From UBA1206 sp050953105 (GTDB lineage: Bacteria; Bacillota; Clostridia; Oscillospirales; CAG-382): a DNA stretch of 64,000 bases. Shown here piece by piece: positions 24,108-32,801 of this stretch; position 1 is the first letter of the stretch, and each line of letters begins with the position of its first letter. The notes under the pieces were generated by a model. The model saw only the letters and a list, made by a program, of their open reading frames with translations, did not search any database and was not told where the DNA came from. Position numbers and translations under genes: made by a program. The stretch covers positions 372,001-436,000 of the forward strand of contig JBMNMA010000001.1 in the NCBI GenBank assembly GCA_050953105.1. Reading direction: 5' to 3'.

Positions 24108-24935
24108 ATGAAGAAAGCACTTTCAGCAATTATTACCCTCGCTCTCGTCTTTTCCTGCTTTGCCGTTTTTGCTATAGCGGCTCCCGCAGAAGACCCCGAC
24201 GCCTATTTTTGGCTTAAAGGTGTATATACCGGCAGCGGAGAAGATGTTCAGCCCGCCATTACCTTTATAATTGACGCATCCTCTTTCACAGGCAGTGAGT
24301 ACACCATTTATTGTTATGCCCGCTTTGATGAGGGTACAACCGGATTAGCCTATGTCAACCAGTACTCATACTCGGACTACAACGCAGCCAAAACCTCCAA
24401 CTGGGATTACTTATTAAACTTCAGCGATTTTGCTGCTTCTACTGCGGTTACCCACGGCCAATGGCAGGAAATCACACTCACATGGAACCCCTCTCAGAAC
24501 AGCCGGGGCGCCCAGGGCGAAGGAGTTGCAGCTATAACATCCACCATTAGCTTCTGGCAGGGTAATGGCGGTATTGCTGTTTCCGAAATCGGCGTAAAAG
24601 ATTCCAACGGCGACGTTGTGTGGTCTATCGACTTTGCCGACGGTCTTGATTTAACCGATGAATTTGTAGTTTCCTATATTTTACCCGGTGAAGAAGGAAT
24701 ATACTGGGGCATGGTAGGCAGCGAAATCACCGACGGAACCGAAGAATCTTCCGAGGAGCCTTCTGAGGAGCCTTCCGAGGAAACCTCTGAAGCAACTTCC
24801 GAAGTGCCTTCCGAAGATGACAGCTCCGAAGAAGCTTCTGAACCCACCCCCACAACAGGCGATAACGGAATTATAGCTCTTGCGATTATAGCCGTTATAA
24901 CCATTGGCGGCGTTGCGGTTATTAAGAAAAAATAG
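24108..24935 (+). CDS. Secreted, cell-wall-anchored beta-sandwich protein
   Basis: 275 residues from the ATG at 24108 (AAAGGAG nine bases upstream). Signal peptide 1-25, a carbohydrate-binding-like beta region to about 205 (EDPDAYFWLKGVYTGSG, YCYARFDEGTTG), a (SEEP)-type linker about 212-245, then TPTTGDNG, a hydrophobic helix and KKK. That tail looks like a sorting signal of the xPxTG type used by non-canonical sortases in Clostridia; LPXTG is absent. No sortase gene is in the window. It is probably the last gene of the island. Confidence 0.75.
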   Translation: MKKALSAIITLALVFSCFAVFAIAAPAEDPDAYFWLKGVYTGSGEDVQPAITFIIDASSFTGSEYTIYCYARFDEGTTGLAYVNQYSYSDYNAAKTSNWDYLLNFSDFAASTAVTHGQWQEITLTWNPSQNSRGAQGEGVAAITSTISFWQGNGGIAVSEIGVKDSNGDVVWSIDFADGLDLTDEFVVSYILPGEEGIYWGMVGSEITDGTEESSEEPSEEPSEETSEATSEVPSEDDSSEEASEPTPTTGDNGIIALAIIAVITIGGVAVIKKK

Positions 24936-24954
24936 TCGAACCCTAAAATATTAT

Positions 24955-25110
24955 TAAATCACCTGGCAGTATGGACAAATGCTTCACCCAATAAATGGGA
25001 TAAAACAGAAGGCAGTGCAAATGCCAATCTGCAGAAGCATATGAGTTACCAAAACGGTTAAACCGTCGTATGCCAAGGGGTAATTCCAAAAGGCATGACA
25101 GGTTTAGCAA
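24955..25110 (+). ncRNA. Candidate structured non-coding RNA (unassigned)
   Basis: The 517-base gap 24936-25452 holds a dense set of possible helices: outer stem ACCTG (24961-24965) with CAGGT (25099-25103); ATGCTTC (24979-24985) with GAAGCAT (25034-25040), a perfect 7-bp pair enclosing hairpins CCCA/TGGG and GGCA/TGCC; ACGGT/ACCGT (25054-25066); ATGCC/GGCAT (25070-25096) enclosing GGGG/TTCC. A strong terminator follows 10 bases later. No known riboswitch core (cobalamin, T-box, SAM, FMN, TPP, lysine) is seen. The strand is inferred from the terminator. It could be chance or coding debris. Confidence 0.45.
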
Positions 25111-25112
25111 AG

Positions 25113-25151
25113 TGACAAAAGCGGCGAGCAATCGCCGCTTTTGTCATTTTT
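25113..25151 (+). terminator. Terminator after the candidate RNA
   Basis: Long stem TGACAAAAGCGGCGA / TCGCCGCTTTTGTCA with loop GCAA, then TTTTT. The remaining 25152-25363 shows nothing else apparent. Confidence 0.88.
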
Positions 25152-25363
25152 ACAGCTTTTTAAACGAAAATTATTATTTGACAGGTGGGCACGGCAGTTC
25201 TCAATGTCTTTATCATCTGTCTTAATAAGATCTGCTATGATATGAATATGAATAAAAACATTTTTACAATAAAAACATATAAGGTCGGGGCGTATAATTT
25301 TTCCCGGTTTTTTACATATTGCTGAGGCATTACTTAATATTCGTAAAAAATTTATAAAAAATG

Positions 25364-25392
25364 ATGACAAAACAACTTTTATATGCTATAAT
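25364..25392 (+). promoter_or_regulatory. Sigma-A promoter of rlmB
   Basis: ATGACA (25364-25369), a 17-base spacer and TATAAT (25387-25392). Confidence 0.75.
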
Positions 25393-25452
25393 GAACTCGT
25401 ATTACATTCAGGGTAGTCTACACATTTTTGGTTTTAGCCGGAGGGCAAACTG

Positions 25453-26208
25453 ATGCCGAAGGAGTCATATCAAAGGCCCGACCTTTCAAATGTGGTGTAT
25501 GGCAGGAATGCCGTAAACGAGCTTTTGAAAAGCGGACGTCCCATAGATAAAATATTAATCCGCAAAGACGGCAGAGAAGGCCCCCTTTCGGTTATCGTCG
25601 CCAAAGCAATAGAGTCGGGCATTCCCGTGGTGGAAGCCGACAAAAGAAAGCTTGACGGCTATGCCGAAAATCATCAGGGGGTTGTTGCCCTTGTACCCGA
25701 AAGGGAATACGCATCCCTTGAGGACATTTTTAAATTTGCTGCCGGCAGGGGGGAAAAGCCCTTTATAGTCGTTCTTGACCATATTAACGACCCCCAGAAC
25801 CTAGGCGCAATTATACGGTCTGCCGAATGTGCAGGCGCTCACGGTGTTATTATACCCAAGCGCAACGCAGCAACACTTAATGCCGCTGCCTCCAAAGCCG
25901 CCGCAGGGGCGGATGCCCATATACCCGTATGCAAGGTGGTCAACATTGCATCAGCTATTGACGACCTTAAGGAACGGGGTGTTTGGGTGTATTGTTCCGA
26001 GGCCGGCGAAAATTCCATATACAACACCGACCTTACCGGTTCTATTGCCATTGTTATGGGTAATGAGGGAACCGGGGTAAGCCGGCTTGTCCGGGAAAAA
26101 AGCGACTTTGTTATATCCATCCCCATGTATGGCAGGATTAATTCTTTAAACGTATCGTCCGCCGCTGCGGTTATTTTATTTGAAGCGGCAAAACAAAGAA
26201 ACCGCTGA
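25453..26208 (+). CDS. rlmB: 23S rRNA (guanosine-2251-2'-O)-methyltransferase, RlmB/TrmH family
   Basis: 251 residues. N-terminal L30e-like substrate-binding part (VVYGRNAVNELLKSGRP) and a C-terminal SPOUT domain with NPQNLGAIIRSAECAGA-type motif 1 (written here as DPQNLGAIIRSAECAGA), motif 2 VMGNEGTGVS and motif 3 IPMYGRINSLNVSSAAA. Methylates the 2'-O of G2251 in the ribosomal P loop. Ribosome site CGGAGGG. The next gene starts 9 bases after the stop. Confidence 0.88.
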   Translation: MPKESYQRPDLSNVVYGRNAVNELLKSGRPIDKILIRKDGREGPLSVIVAKAIESGIPVVEADKRKLDGYAENHQGVVALVPEREYASLEDIFKFAAGRGEKPFIVVLDHINDPQNLGAIIRSAECAGAHGVIIPKRNAATLNAAASKAAAGADAHIPVCKVVNIASAIDDLKERGVWVYCSEAGENSIYNTDLTGSIAIVMGNEGTGVSRLVREKSDFVISIPMYGRINSLNVSSAAAVILFEAAKQRNR

Positions 26209-26217
26209 CTGGAGTGT

Positions 26218-28773
26218 ATGGCAGTTATGCAAAAGCCAAAATTCGATATTTCCGATATATTAAATAAAGCCGTGCAAGCCAACGAAGAGAAACGAAAGGT
26301 TGATTTTCCCTCCAAGGGGACAACATCCGACGTTGCTCAGACAGCGGGAGAAACCGGCGAAAATAAAAATATAACGGGTGAAATATCCAACCCCAAAGGT
26401 GAAACTGACGAAATAATAAAAAAATATTCCCAAAAGTCAAGGGTAACCCTTGACGAAAAAACCTCCACCGACGCACTGCGTGAGATGCTTAATTCCCAGA
26501 TGGCCAACGACCGGGAACTTTTTAATTATTACCGCAGTTTTGAAAACCGCAAGAAGTCGAAAAAGGTGGAGGAACTGTATAATTTGATAAATTTCGCCAC
26601 CCAGACGGATTTGGAAGAAAGAGCCGAGCTGGACAAGCTAAACGGCGTTTCCCCCGCCTCCACCCCCCATTTTACCGAACCAGGGGAGGAGGAAGCCTTA
26701 AGCGAGCCCAAATACAAACAGCAAAAGCTGTATGATTTCGGCGACACACGGGTTATTGAGGAAGAAAAATATGACAAGGGCAAGGCGGAATACGACGAAG
26801 ATTACGAAAAGCTTTCGTCTAAAATAGAAAGCGGGGAAATTTCCTTTGCCGAGGAAACCGACGAAAAGCAGATAGCCATAATAAACGAGGAGCCGGCGGT
26901 GGAAAAACCCAAGCCCTCCATGGATACCAAGGACATTAATTTGCGCCTTGTGTTCGACATGCTTGACGATGACACCCAAATTCCCGACGAACTGAAAGAA
27001 GAAAACGAAAAGGCCAAAGAAAGGGTTAAAAAAGCTAAAAAGAAGGCAAAGGACGAAAATGCTCCTCCTGCCTACGAATACGTAAGCCGTAGCCAGAACA
27101 GCGAAATTCAGGAGCTGCTTACACGAGCGATAAGGTCTTCCCTTGTTAAACTGGTTATAGCTTTCCTGTTATGCATGGGAATACTTTATATGGAGCTTGC
27201 CGACGAAAGCCTTGGTATTTATACGGTTTACAACCTGCCCGGTAAATACGGCATGCTTTATACCCTGATTGACCTACAACTAATGTTTTTCCTGGTTATA
27301 ACCCTGCTTGACGGCATAAAGAAAGGGGCAGCCGGACTGTTTTCGGGGAAACCCAACGCCGAATCGGTGTTTTTTGTTTCTTTTGTGGTTGCCTCGGCCC
27401 ACTGTGTTGTAACCATCTTTTTGGATAAAACCGCTTCAAACGGTTTATACTGTCTTTCCTGCGGAGCTATCGGTGTAGTGTATGCCTTTATAAAATACCT
27501 CCAGTGCCGCAAGGACTACCACTGCTTTAAGGTTGTTGCCTCCACGAGAAGCAAATATGTTGCCGAAAAACTTACCGGCAACACCAAGGAGGCAGAAGAA
27601 TTCTACAAATACCTGTTTGACGATTCGGAAATCTACACCACCCGTAAAACCGAGTTTGTGGAGGGCTTTTTCCGCAGGCTTAACACCCGTCCCGAAAGCG
27701 AGTCGATAAACGGATTTATTATTGCCCTTTCCCTCACAGTAGCGGGGGTGCTTTTCGGGCTTACAATGTATAACGGCTCAACCTTTTACGACGCTTATAC
27801 AATGTTTTCCCAAACCCTTGCATTTGCCCTCCCCTTTTCTTCGTTCTTTATCATATCCCTGCCGGTGATAGCGGCAAACCGCATAGGCAAGCGCAACGGT
27901 TCGGCTTTTATAGGCAACGCCGTTGGCGAGGAATACGCCGACGCATCGGTTATATCCTTTTCCGATACCGAAGTTTATCCGGCCAATTTGGTTAAAATAA
28001 CTTCAATAAAGGTTTACGGGGAAAACCGTATAGATAAAATCATTAACGACCTTGCCTGCGTCTTTTCCTTTGTGGGAGGCCCGTTAAAGGCGGTTACCGC
28101 CGGAATGATTGCCGGAGAAGTGCCGGCTCCCCAAAATCCCAAGCTTATTGAATCTGCCTCCGACGGTATATGCGTGGTGGTGGACGGACGGGAAATGTTT
28201 TTGGGTAAGCGCAACTATCTCCGCCGCTACCGGTTTGAAGCTCCCTACGACGATTCCGACGCCGCCTTTGAAAAGAAAAACGGCTCGATAATGTATGTAA
28301 CCCTAAACGACACCCTTACCGCTAAGGTTTACATAAAATACACCTTAAATCCCCAGTTTAATTCCCTGCTTAAGGATTTATACAAAGCCGGAATGTGCGT
28401 GGGCGTAAAAACCACCGACCCCAACATTACCAACTCCCTTATCGAGCAGTCGGTAAAATACAAAAAAACCCCCATTTCCATATTAAAGGTTGGGGAAGTG
28501 GCGGAGGTGGAAGGGGAACGCGAACGCACCGATTCGGGCATAGTGGTTAACGCATCACTTCATACCTTCCTTAAAATGTTCATAGTCTGCGACAAGGTTC
28601 GCCATGTTACCAAGGCAAACGGGATTATAAACCTGCTAAGCCTTACCATAGCTTTCTTTGTGGCCTACTTCCTTGCCTTTACCGGACAGCTTTTGGGGCT
28701 CCCCTCCTGGTATCCCGTGCTGTTCCAGCTTATATGGCTTGTGCCGGTATCCATAGTATCCTTTTTACTGTAA
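26218..28773 (+). CDS. P-type-ATPase-like membrane protein lacking catalytic Asp
   Basis: 851 residues (start 26218; an in-frame ATG at 26227 is equally possible). Residues 1-305 are hydrophilic, Lys/Glu-rich and probably disordered. Membrane helices begin at about 311, with further ones to about 560, followed by a cytosolic part that follows P-type ATPase order, and two helices at about 800-851. At the place of the phosphorylated Asp motif (FDKTGTLT) it reads FSDTEVYP: Ser582 falls on the Asp position. TTDPN replaces TGDN/TGES and the hinge GDGxND is not found. It is therefore probably a non-pumping relative with a structural or sensing role. Family recognition rests on order and spacing. 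Confidence 0.6.
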   Translation: MAVMQKPKFDISDILNKAVQANEEKRKVDFPSKGTTSDVAQTAGETGENKNITGEISNPKGETDEIIKKYSQKSRVTLDEKTSTDALREMLNSQMANDRELFNYYRSFENRKKSKKVEELYNLINFATQTDLEERAELDKLNGVSPASTPHFTEPGEEEALSEPKYKQQKLYDFGDTRVIEEEKYDKGKAEYDEDYEKLSSKIESGEISFAEETDEKQIAIINEEPAVEKPKPSMDTKDINLRLVFDMLDDDTQIPDELKEENEKAKERVKKAKKKAKDENAPPAYEYVSRSQNSEIQELLTRAIRSSLVKLVIAFLLCMGILYMELADESLGIYTVYNLPGKYGMLYTLIDLQLMFFLVITLLDGIKKGAAGLFSGKPNAESVFFVSFVVASAHCVVTIFLDKTASNGLYCLSCGAIGVVYAFIKYLQCRKDYHCFKVVASTRSKYVAEKLTGNTKEAEEFYKYLFDDSEIYTTRKTEFVEGFFRRLNTRPESESINGFIIALSLTVAGVLFGLTMYNGSTFYDAYTMFSQTLAFALPFSSFFIISLPVIAANRIGKRNGSAFIGNAVGEEYADASVISFSDTEVYPANLVKITSIKVYGENRIDKIINDLACVFSFVGGPLKAVTAGMIAGEVPAPQNPKLIESASDGICVVVDGREMFLGKRNYLRRYRFEAPYDDSDAAFEKKNGSIMYVTLNDTLTAKVYIKYTLNPQFNSLLKDLYKAGMCVGVKTTDPNITNSLIEQSVKYKKTPISILKVGEVAEVEGERERTDSGIVVNASLHTFLKMFIVCDKVRHVTKANGIINLLSLTIAFFVAYFLAFTGQLLGLPSWYPVLFQLIWLVPVSIVSFLL

Positions 28774-28844
28774 TTTAGATGTTTTGCACAAAATGCGTAA
28801 TAATATTTTTATAATCCGTCAATGGTAAAATCATATATTTCCAC

Positions 28845-28873
28845 TTGATATATTTGGTTATATAGCGTATAAT
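28845..28873 (+). promoter_or_regulatory. Sigma-A promoter of the EF-G paralogue
   Basis: TTGATA (28845-28850), a 17-base spacer and TATAAT (28868-28873). Confidence 0.85.
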
Positions 28874-28947
28874 AGCTTGATTTAGCATTTATTGTCCGGC
28901 TTTACTTACATTTTTGCAATAATAATATGTAACAAGGAGAATATTAC

Positions 28948-31020
28948 ATGGCAAAATTCCAATCCAGCCAGATTAGAAACATCTGCCTTCTCGGCCACGG
29001 CGGTGACGGCAAGACCTCGCTTACCGAAGCAATGCTTTATCTTGCAAAGGTAACCGACCGTTTAGGTAAAACCGCCGACGGCAATACGGTTTCCGACTTC
29101 GACCCGGAAGAAATAGCCCGCGGTATTTCAATCTCCACCTCCCTGTCCAACCTTGTATGGAACGGGAAAAAGATAAATATACTTGACACTCCGGGATACC
29201 TTGACTTTGTAGGCGAAATAAAACAAGCCCTTGCGGTTGCCGACTCGGCAATCTTTGTGGTTGACGCCAAGTCCGGCCTTAAAGTGGGTACCGAGCTTGG
29301 TTGGGAATATGCCGGCAACTTACCCAAAGCAGTTTTCGTTAACAAAATAGACGACGAAAATGCTCATTTTGAAAACGTGTTCGGAAACCTCAGAGAAACC
29401 TTTGGCAGTACCGTTTGCCCGGTATTTGTCCCCTTTGCCGAAGGAACTGCCGACATAGGCTTTTACAATCTGCTTTCCGAAAAAGCATATAAGTTCGACA
29501 AAGCCGGAAAGGCTGTCGAATGCGAACTTCCCGCAAAATATGCCGATAAGATGGAAGAATACAAGGCAATAATCAGCGAATCCCTTGCCGAAACGTCGGA
29601 AGAATTGATGGAAAAATTCTTTGCCGAAGAGCCCTTTACCCATGAGGAAATTATAGACGCTCTCAACAAAGGACTTTTTACCGGATCCATAACCCCGGTG
29701 TTTGCCGGCTCGGCTACCACCCTTGCAGGGGTTACCGCCCTCATGGACATGATTGCCTCCTCCTTCGTTTCTCCTTTAGACAGGGCAAAGCATGCTGCCA
29801 TAGACGATTCGGGCAAGGAAACCGAATTAACCCTTACCGAAGCTGGCGAAACCGCCCTCTTTGTGTTCAAAACCTCTGTGGACAACTTCGGCAAAAAGTC
29901 CTACTTCAAGGTAATGAACGGCACTTTGAAGAAGGATACCATACTGCTTAACAAAACCTCGGGCCAGTCGGAAAAAATCGCCCGCATTTTAACCTGCGTT
30001 GGTAAGAAGGAAACCGAAACCGACGAGCTTGCCTACGGCGACATAGGCTATACTGTTAAGCTGATTAACACCAACACCTCTGCAACCCTTGCCTCCAACG
30101 GCTTTACCTATAAATTCCCCGAGATTAAATATCCCACCCCCTACCTCTGCATGGCGGTTGTTCCCAAAGCCAAGGGCGACGAGGATAAGATTTCCACCGG
30201 TATCGCCAAACTTATGGAAGAAGACCGCACCATTAAATACGAAAACAACATGGAAACCAAGCAGATCTGCCTTTACGGCCTTGGTGAAGCCCATCTTTCG
30301 GTTATTACTTCAAGGCTTAAAGCCCGCTTCGGCGCCTCGGTTGACCTTGAAACACCGAAAATTCCCTACAGGGAAACCATAAAGAAGAAGGCATCGGTAG
30401 AAGGCAAGCATAAAAAGCAGACCGGCGGCCACGGCCAGTACGGTCATGTTAAGATTGAATTTTCACCCGGGGAAAAGGAAGAGCTGGAGTTTACCGAATC
30501 GGTATTCGGCGGCGCTGTTCCCAAGAACTACTTCCCCGCAGTTGAAAAGGGACTTCAGGAATCACTGCAGAAGGGTGTCCTTGCCGGCTACCCGGTTATA
30601 AGAATAAAAGCAAACCTTTTCGACGGTTCCTACCATCCCGTTGACTCTTCGGAAATGGCATTTAAGATTGCCGCATCCTTGGCTTTCAAGGAAGGTATGA
30701 AGCAGTGCGCACCCGTTCTGCTTGAACCTATCGGCACCCTTAAGGTGCTTATCCCCACCTCCATGTCGGGCGACATTATGGGCGACCTTAACAAGCGCCG
30801 CGGCAGGATTATGGGCATGAACGAGTCTGACAAGAAGGGCTACACGGTTATAGAAGCCGAAGTACCCATGGGCGAAATGCTTACCTATACCATACAGCTT
30901 AGGGCTATGACCCAGGGCAGAGGAAGCTACACCTTTGAATTTGCCCGTTATGAGGAAGCCCCCAGTGAAGTTGCCACAAAGGTAATAGAAGCTGCAAAGA
31001 AGGAAGCCGAAGAAGAATAA
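28948..31020 (+). CDS. Elongation factor G-like GTPase (EF-G paralogue)
   Basis: 690 residues, close to EF-G length. G1 is GHGGDGKT at 16-23 (EF-G proper has AHIDAGKT), the switch I element is ARGISI, G3 DTPGYLDF, G4 NKID. Domains II-V follow: TGGHGQYGHVKIEF is the domain IV start and the C-terminus RGRIMGMN is the domain V element of EF-G. The variant G1 places it in the EF-G-like paralogue group rather than the canonical fusA in the str operon (no rpsL/rpsG/tuf nearby). Role in elongation, recycling or another ribosome step is not known. Ribosome site AAGGAG. Confidence 0.82.
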   Translation: MAKFQSSQIRNICLLGHGGDGKTSLTEAMLYLAKVTDRLGKTADGNTVSDFDPEEIARGISISTSLSNLVWNGKKINILDTPGYLDFVGEIKQALAVADSAIFVVDAKSGLKVGTELGWEYAGNLPKAVFVNKIDDENAHFENVFGNLRETFGSTVCPVFVPFAEGTADIGFYNLLSEKAYKFDKAGKAVECELPAKYADKMEEYKAIISESLAETSEELMEKFFAEEPFTHEEIIDALNKGLFTGSITPVFAGSATTLAGVTALMDMIASSFVSPLDRAKHAAIDDSGKETELTLTEAGETALFVFKTSVDNFGKKSYFKVMNGTLKKDTILLNKTSGQSEKIARILTCVGKKETETDELAYGDIGYTVKLINTNTSATLASNGFTYKFPEIKYPTPYLCMAVVPKAKGDEDKISTGIAKLMEEDRTIKYENNMETKQICLYGLGEAHLSVITSRLKARFGASVDLETPKIPYRETIKKKASVEGKHKKQTGGHGQYGHVKIEFSPGEKEELEFTESVFGGAVPKNYFPAVEKGLQESLQKGVLAGYPVIRIKANLFDGSYHPVDSSEMAFKIAASLAFKEGMKQCAPVLLEPIGTLKVLIPTSMSGDIMGDLNKRRGRIMGMNESDKKGYTVIEAEVPMGEMLTYTIQLRAMTQGRGSYTFEFARYEEAPSEVATKVIEAAKKEAEEE

Positions 31021-31090
31021 TTGCCCCAAATCAGCCTATAGAATTTATAATATATAACCTGTTTACACCCAATCAAAGCGAGGTATTAAT

Positions 31091-32515
31091 ATGAAAGTTA
31101 GCTTACTAAGCAAGGTGATGCTCCTTACGCTATCCGTATTGCTTGTGTTCGGACTCATCGCCTGTGCTCCGCAGGGTTCGCTGGACGAAGGAATAATAAA
31201 TTCGATCCATATCAGCGACGGATCGGACGAAATAAGCGATACCACTTCCGAAGACGAAGTGTCTGTCCCCGAAGGAACCGCCCATCCCCCGGTTATTACC
31301 GGTATATTCAACGTAACCCCCACCCAGGTGATTATTACAGGCACCTGTGACGAGGGCTGCAGCGTAACCATTACCGACGGGGAAAAGGACGTAACCGTTC
31401 AGTCAATTGAAGGCTATTTCGTTGCGGAATTTTACATTGCCTCCGACGTGGCCTTTACCATCCTGTCGGCTACCGCCCATTCAGAAGAACTCGAAACCAG
31501 CCCCATAACCTCTTTCCGTGCCGACTATAAATCCACCGCCATGAAGCGGATAGACGGTCTTGGAGTAACCATGGGGGTAAATTCCCACTTTTACTATGAC
31601 ACCGAGCTTGAATATTATGTGGGAAGATCAACCCTCCTTACCCAGACACAAATAAAGAATTTCAAAAACTATGTAAATTCCCGCTACACCGCCTTTAAGA
31701 ACAGAGCTGGCAACGCCGACGTCAAACTGGTTTATGTCCTTATCCCCAACCGCATAACCATATACCCCGAAGTTCTTGCGGAGGGAACCCAGAAGGAAAC
31801 CTATAAAACCCGTTACGACCAGATTGCCGAGGCTCTTGCGGACACCAATGCGGTGGTTTTAGACATGGCCGACGCTTTTAAAGCGGCAAAGGAGAATGGG
31901 CAGAAGGTTTACTACAACACTGACAACCATCTCACCGAATACGGCGGATACCTCGTTTATAAAGCTATATGCGATCTTATGACCGAAAAGTTCCCCGCTG
32001 CGGCGGCAAGAGACCTTGAATCCGAGTTTACTTCAAACACCTCGGTGCTCAAGGGCGGCAACACCGCAAGGCATCTTGGGGTTGACATTAATGTGGTTAA
32101 GGAAACTTCCACCCTTTACACCCCCAAATTCAGCCTTAATATCGGCAGAGAGGACTCCTCTGTTACCACTTCCAGCGGTTATATAAAGAACTTTGCCAAA
32201 TATGCCTCCAACGACTCAATGTATCTGGCAACCGGTAAAGAATCTCTTTCAACCCGTCTGCTGTTTGCCACCAACCGCACCAATCTTCCCTGTGCTTTGA
32301 TATACAGAGACGATTTTGCAGTGTCATTCTCGGACATTCTTGCCGAAAGGTTTAACAAGGTGCTCCTTGCCCAGTCCGGCGACTTTACCATTAACATGAC
32401 CGACGCTCAGCGTTACACCGGTATAAACCAGCAGACCGGCGCCAACAACACCACCGTTGACTATATCTTCATTATCGTCAGCGAATCCAACTTAGGCAGC
32501 ATAATCGGTTCATAA
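31091..32515 (+). CDS. AlgX/DHHW-like SGNH-type lipoprotein
   Basis: 474 residues. Lipoprotein signal with Cys25 (GLIAC), an acidic linker, an Ig-like domain about 60-140 (PPVITGIFNVTPTQVIITG), then an AlgX/AlgJ-like domain in which VLIPNRITIYPE and DNHLTEYGGYLVY correspond to the family's catalytic Asp/His (D-x-H-x-T) block. Relatives O-acetylate exopolysaccharide outside the membrane, together with an MBOAT protein; none is visible here. A distinct hydrolase role is possible. Ribosome site GAGGT. Confidence 0.6.
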   Translation: MKVSLLSKVMLLTLSVLLVFGLIACAPQGSLDEGIINSIHISDGSDEISDTTSEDEVSVPEGTAHPPVITGIFNVTPTQVIITGTCDEGCSVTITDGEKDVTVQSIEGYFVAEFYIASDVAFTILSATAHSEELETSPITSFRADYKSTAMKRIDGLGVTMGVNSHFYYDTELEYYVGRSTLLTQTQIKNFKNYVNSRYTAFKNRAGNADVKLVYVLIPNRITIYPEVLAEGTQKETYKTRYDQIAEALADTNAVVLDMADAFKAAKENGQKVYYNTDNHLTEYGGYLVYKAICDLMTEKFPAAAARDLESEFTSNTSVLKGGNTARHLGVDINVVKETSTLYTPKFSLNIGREDSSVTTSSGYIKNFAKYASNDSMYLATGKESLSTRLLFATNRTNLPCALIYRDDFAVSFSDILAERFNKVLLAQSGDFTINMTDAQRYTGINQQTGANNTTVDYIFIIVSESNLGSIIGS

Positions 32516-32530
32516 ATAACTTCGCCTTTA

Positions 32531-32556
32531 AAAACCCCGCTTTGCGGGGTTTTTTG
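32531..32556 (+). terminator. Terminator after the AlgX-like gene
   Basis: AAAACCCCGC / GCGGGGTTTT stem with TTT loop and T tail. Confidence 0.92.
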
Positions 32557-32673
32557 TGTGGTAATTTTCTATAACACTTTTACTTAAGTTCCACCTTTAT
32601 TTGCATTTTTATTTCCCGCTTTACATAATAAGCATGAATGGTTGACCGGCGAAAATGGCGATTTGTTTGGATT

Positions 32674-32682
32674 TTTGTCGAA
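32674..32682 (+). promoter_or_regulatory. 0A box upstream of spo0A
   Basis: TTTGTCGAA, an exact match to the Spo0A-binding consensus (TGTCGAA core), 68 bases upstream of the -35. It suggests autoregulation. Confidence 0.6.
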
Positions 32683-32741
32683 ATAAATCTAATTTTATTT
32701 AATTTTGGCTACCATTTATTCCTTTTTATGGCATTTTTCTA

Positions 32742-32770
32742 TTGCATTTTATAAAAATATGTGGTAAAAT
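32742..32770 (+). promoter_or_regulatory. Sigma-A promoter of spo0A
   Basis: TTGCAT (32742-32747), a 17-base spacer and TAAAAT (32765-32770). Confidence 0.75.
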
Positions 32771-32801
32771 ATGGCTATACTAAAGAGGGAAGGATAAGGA
32801 T

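Noticed and set aside
24730..24850. Repetitive GAGGAGCCTTC-like stretch as a minisatellite or CRISPR
   Set aside because: It is the coding sequence of a Ser/Glu/Pro linker; no spacers or constant repeat length.
24955..25110. Known riboswitch (cobalamin, T-box, SAM, FMN, TPP, lysine)
   Set aside because: None of the conserved core sequences was found, so it is only called a candidate RNA.
26218..26226. Start choice of the P-type-like protein as a hint for a leader
   Set aside because: Two ATGs three codons apart share one GGAG; this is ordinary ambiguity.
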